A stretch of DNA of 64,000 nt, taken from contig NZ_JAHUTM010000001.1 of assembly GCF_019209905.1 (NCBI RefSeq), forward strand, positions 1,302,001 to 1,366,000. Reading direction: 5' to 3'. Positions 61,462-64,000 of this stretch are shown piece after piece. This DNA is from Corynebacterium sp. TAE3-ERU12. GTDB taxonomy: Bacteria; Actinomycetota; Actinomycetes; Mycobacteriales; Mycobacteriaceae. Under the pieces are notes generated by a model that saw only the letters and a program-made list of their open reading frames with translations, was not told the DNA's origin and made no database searches. The stretch's first letter is position 1; each line of letters starts with the position of its first letter. The position numbers were made by a program, and so were the translations under genes.

Positions 61462-62346
61462 TCACTCCAGGTACATCCGCACCGGCTGGTCGGTGCTAGC
61501 CGTCGTTCCCGACGGCGGATCAATGGTTGCGACGGTGCCGGTCACCGCAATCAACGAGTTGACCTCTTCACCATTGGCATCAAAGACGGTGATGTCATTG
61601 AAGCCGAGACGACGTAGGTTCAATTCCACCTCAGCCGGGGACTTACCCGCGGCATCGGGGATGACCTGTTCACTGACCTCACCACCGGGCAGGCCGGGGA
61701 TCTCCGGCGGGTTTTCCCGCATCGATTCGATCTCATCACGCAAGGAATCGATCTCGTCGTTCAGGCTGCTCTCGGGTTCAGTGGTTTCCGGCTCGACGGA
61801 GGTCGTCGTCGGGCTGGTCGTCGCTGCCGGCGGCGGATTGTCATCATTATTGAAGACGAATAGCAACGCCGCCACCACCACAATCAGCAGCACAATGGCA
61901 CCAATGGCGATCGGCCACGCCGAGCTGTTGGAGTCCTGCGGCTGCGGGATGGTGCGGCCTTGGCCTCCCTGCACGGGGTTCGGGCGCGGGGTGCGCGACG
62001 AACCAGCATAACCGCCGCCCTGGTATCCCCTGCCGGCATATTCGGCATCGGCGTAGCCGCGTTCCTCCGGGGTCAGCGGGGCCCAATACTGCCCCGTGGC
62101 GTCACGGGGGCCTTCCGGGTCGGCACCGGGCGCCGGGGCCTGGCGGGTTTCGCTCCACGCCGTGGCCGGCGGCTCATTATTCGCAGCGTCGGGGCGCCCA
62201 AAGAATTGGGTGGGCGCGTCATCGCCAGCATTGGATCCGGTAGCAGAATCAGCGCCCGGGCCAGCACCATTGCTGTTCTCACGCGGAATGTACTCGGTGG
62301 GGTTGTCCTCACCGTAGGGGTCCCGGTTATCGCGATTATCAGTCAT
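61462..62346 (-). CDS. Membrane protein with single C-terminal PASTA domain
   Basis: 294 aa. A Pro/Gly/Asp-rich cytosolic half (about 1-140) precedes one hydrophobic helix (WPIAIGAIVLLIVVVAALLF, about 144-163); outside come a Thr/Pro-rich linker, a short coiled coil (LNDEIDSLRDEIESMREN) and a PASTA-like domain (about 220-294: IPDAAGKSPAEVELNLRRLG, VTGTVATIDPPSGT). PASTA domains sense peptidoglycan fragments or beta-lactams, usually on Ser/Thr kinases or PBPs; here no kinase domain exists. RBS GGACAGGG-like before ATG 62346; a TAGAGAT/TATAGCT hexamer region lies upstream (near 62390-62400). Confidence 0.85.
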   Translation of the reverse strand: MTDNRDNRDPYGEDNPTEYIPRENSNGAGPGADSATGSNAGDDAPTQFFGRPDAANNEPPATAWSETRQAPAPGADPEGPRDATGQYWAPLTPEERGYADAEYAGRGYQGGGYAGSSRTPRPNPVQGGQGRTIPQPQDSNSSAWPIAIGAIVLLIVVVAALLFVFNNDDNPPPAATTSPTTTSVEPETTEPESSLNDEIDSLRDEIESMRENPPEIPGLPGGEVSEQVIPDAAGKSPAEVELNLRRLGFNDITVFDANGEEVNSLIAVTGTVATIDPPSGTTASTDQPVRMYLE

Positions 62347-62463
62347 GGCCCTGTCCTTCTTCCTCGATGTGATCGACGGAATCGTCGGAATCTCTAGCTA
62401 TAGGTTAAACGCCCAACCCTACCGAAAGGTGCCCAGCCGCAGTCGCCGCTAGCATCAGCGCAC

Positions 62464-64000
62464 CTAGCGGCGCTGGCGCTTTTCGCGCACCCGGACCGCA
62501 ATCCGCACGGGCGAGCCCTCAAAACCGAAGTCCTCACGCAGCTTGCGTTCCAGGAAGCGACGGTAACCGTGCTCTAGGAAGTGGGTGGTGAATAGCACGA
62601 ACACCGGCGGCCGGGTCGAAGCCTGAGTGGCGAAAAGAACCCGCGGCAGGCGGCCACCACGCATTGGCGGCGGGGTCTGCTGCAGCACTCCGCGTAGCCA
62701 CGTGTTCAGCTTCGAGGTGGAGATACGCTTTTCCCAGTTGTCCAGCGCGTCAAGCATGGCCGGCTCGAGGCGTTGCAGGGCCCGGCCGGTCTTAGCGGAG
62801 ATATTGACTCGCCGCGCCCACGGCACATGCGCCAACTGCAGGTCGATCTCGCGTTCAAGCAGGTCACGACGGTCTTCGTCCATCTTGTCCCACTTATTAA
62901 ACGCCAGCACCAGGGCCCGCCCGGAGTCAAGAATCATGCGCAGCACGCGCTGGTCTTGTTCGGTGATTGGCTCAGAGGAGTCGATGAGGAAAATGCACAC
63001 CTCGGCGGAGTCAATGGCCGCCCGGGTACGCAGCGATGCGTAGTACTCGTGGCCTTGGGCCTGCCGCACCTTCTTGCGCAGCCCGGCGGTATCGACGAAC
63101 CGCCATACCGTCTCATCAAGCTGCACCAGCGTGTCAACGGGGTCAACAGTAGTGCCGGCGACGTCGGAGACCACGGCCCGGTCTTCGCCGGAGATCTTGT
63201 TCATCAGGGAGGACTTGCCGACATTGGGCTTGCCGACGAGGGCGACCCGGCGCGGCCCGGATGGCAGCGCGGCGGCACGCGGCTGCTCCGGGAAGCGTCG
63301 GAGCACCTCGTCCATAACATCGGCGTTACCGCGGCCGTGCAGGGCGGAAACCGGGTAGGGGTAGTCCAGGCCCAAGCTCCAGAATTCGGCCACATCACCC
63401 AGCTGGCCATCGGTTTCGAACTTATTGGCCACCAGAATGACTGGCTGTTCGGCGCGCTGCAGTTTACGCGCCATGACCTCATCAGTGGAGGTCACGCCGA
63501 CGGTGGTGTCCACCACCATGATGATCACATCGGCGGTGGCCATAGCGACCTCGGCCTGGCGGGCGATGGCGGCGTGCATACCTTTAGCGTCGGGGTCCCA
63601 GCCGCCGGTGTCTTGCACCCAGAACCGCTCCCCGCCCCAGTCAGCGAGGTAGCTGATCCGGTCGCGGGTGACGCCGGGGAAGTCTTCCACAACAGCCTCG
63701 CGACGGCCGATGAAGCGGTTGACCATCGTGGACTTGCCGACATTGGGTCGGCCCACAATGGCCACTGTCGGCAGCGGTTCGTCCTCGTCGACCTCACCGG
63801 AGAGTGCGGCGAAGGCCTCTTCGAGTTCGTCCCAATCAACATCGTCGCCGAGTTCTCCGGCTTCTGCGCGGGCGATGGCGTCGGCGATGATTTCTTCGTG
63901 GTCCGCCAGTGCCCGGTCGATGGCGGCGTCGGCATCGCCATGTGCGCTGCCTGCCGACGGCGGGGGCAGCTCGCCGCCCTCGTTGGCCTTGGGGGCGGCA
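62464..64000 (-). CDS. der: GTPase Der (EngA), 5' end beyond window
   Basis: Two-domain GTPase required for 50S ribosome assembly. G1 of the first domain is [13 protein letters not shown], of the second [18 protein letters not shown] and DTAGL supply G3, and NKFE/NKWD supply G4. A KH-like domain ends the protein (about the last 90 residues, ending RVREKRQRR). The frame stays open without a stop through at least 78 codons upstream of the first G domain to the window edge, giving an acidic N-terminal extension (e.g. [14 protein letters not shown]). The real start is outside the window; 433 codons from GTG 63765 cover the core. Confidence 0.95.
   Translation of the reverse strand, partial: AAPKANEGGELPPPSAGSAHGDADAAIDRALADHEEIIADAIARAEAGELGDDVDWDELEEAFAALSGEVDEDEPLPTVAIVGRPNVGKSTMVNRFIGRREAVVEDFPGVTRDRISYLADWGGERFWVQDTGGWDPDAKGMHAAIARQAEVAMATADVIIMVVDTTVGVTSTDEVMARKLQRAEQPVILVANKFETDGQLGDVAEFWSLGLDYPYPVSALHGRGNADVMDEVLRRFPEQPRAAALPSGPRRVALVGKPNVGKSSLMNKISGEDRAVVSDVAGTTVDPVDTLVQLDETVWRFVDTAGLRKKVRQAQGHEYYASLRTRAAIDSAEVCIFLIDSSEPITEQDQRVLRMILDSGRALVLAFNKWDKMDEDRRDLLEREIDLQLAHVPWARRVNISAKTGRALQRLEPAMLDALDNWEKRISTSKLNTWLRGVLQQTPPPMRGGRLPRVLFATQASTRPPVFVLFTTHFLEHGYRRFLERKLREDFGFEGSPVRIAVRVREKRQRR

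Overview
The window is a gene-dense, high-GC (roughly 60-63% by eye) chromosomal segment from an actinobacterium. It is almost certainly a Corynebacterium; I cannot name the species. The markers are mycothiol ligase MshC, a Pup/ARC/Dop/PafA locus with no 20S proteasome genes, an OdhI-type FHA protein with the Thr14-Thr15 phospho-site, FtsR, SecA2, RbpA, and Lnt and Ppm1 as separate adjacent genes. It looks like core genome: I see no insertion sequence, prophage, CRISPR array or rRNA. The only RNA gene found is a tRNA-Pro(GGG). No gene-free stretch exceeds about 270 bases.

Layout. 1-8.1 kb: uppP, mshC, a DUF2254 membrane protein, a thioesterase, a HAD phosphatase, hisE-hisG and aspA. 8.1-24.1 kb: a RecB-like nuclease, then trmI, arc, dop, pup, pafA, pafB, pafC, tatA, tatC, pabC, fused pabAB (opposite strand) and the helY-type helicase. 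24.1-33.6 kb: a secreted metallophosphatase, pepQ/DprE2-like/cobK in an overlapping operon, a short CobG-like protein, fxsA, lnt, ppm1 and rbpA. 33.3-37.2 kb: small and membrane proteins, YceI, a membrane EEP hydrolase, and an ArsR repressor with a CDF-like exporter. 37.4-46.6 kb: SulP and GltS transporters, Tpx, a flavin dehydrogenase, a CFA-synthase-like protein, ndh and a thioesterase. 46.6-54.7 kb: gnd, a DEAD-box helicase, two CNNM/CorC proteins, a putative 3-methyladenine glycosylase and a solute-binding/VWA-like membrane protein. 54.7-64 kb: MerR, bifunctional nuclease, ftsR, odhI, pgsA-like and secA2 (an order resembling Mycobacterium tuberculosis Rv1830-Rv1821), then rraA, tRNA-Pro, a PASTA protein and der, which runs off the right edge.

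How it works together. arc-dop-pup-pafA form a pupylation module without a proteasome, followed by the DNA-damage regulators PafB/PafC and the Tat translocase. OdhI links Ser/Thr kinase signalling to 2-oxoglutarate flux. SecA2 and TatA/TatC are protein export routes, and Lnt/Ppm1 act on lipoproteins and mannosyl donors. Start codons can often be fixed from the DNA: about twenty genes have a TANNNT hexamer ending 6-8 bases before an ATG or GTG, the layout of leaderless transcripts; most others have a clear GGAGG-like site.

Points for a second look: the 10-mer CTTGCCGACG occurs 18 times in 64 kb, nearly always encoding Leu-Ala-Asp; TatA has a long Pro/Gln/Tyr/Gly repeat tail; 11-bp-period direct repeats precede a secreted phosphatase; several strong palindromes lie in promoters; and there are degenerate relatives of CFA synthase and CobG.
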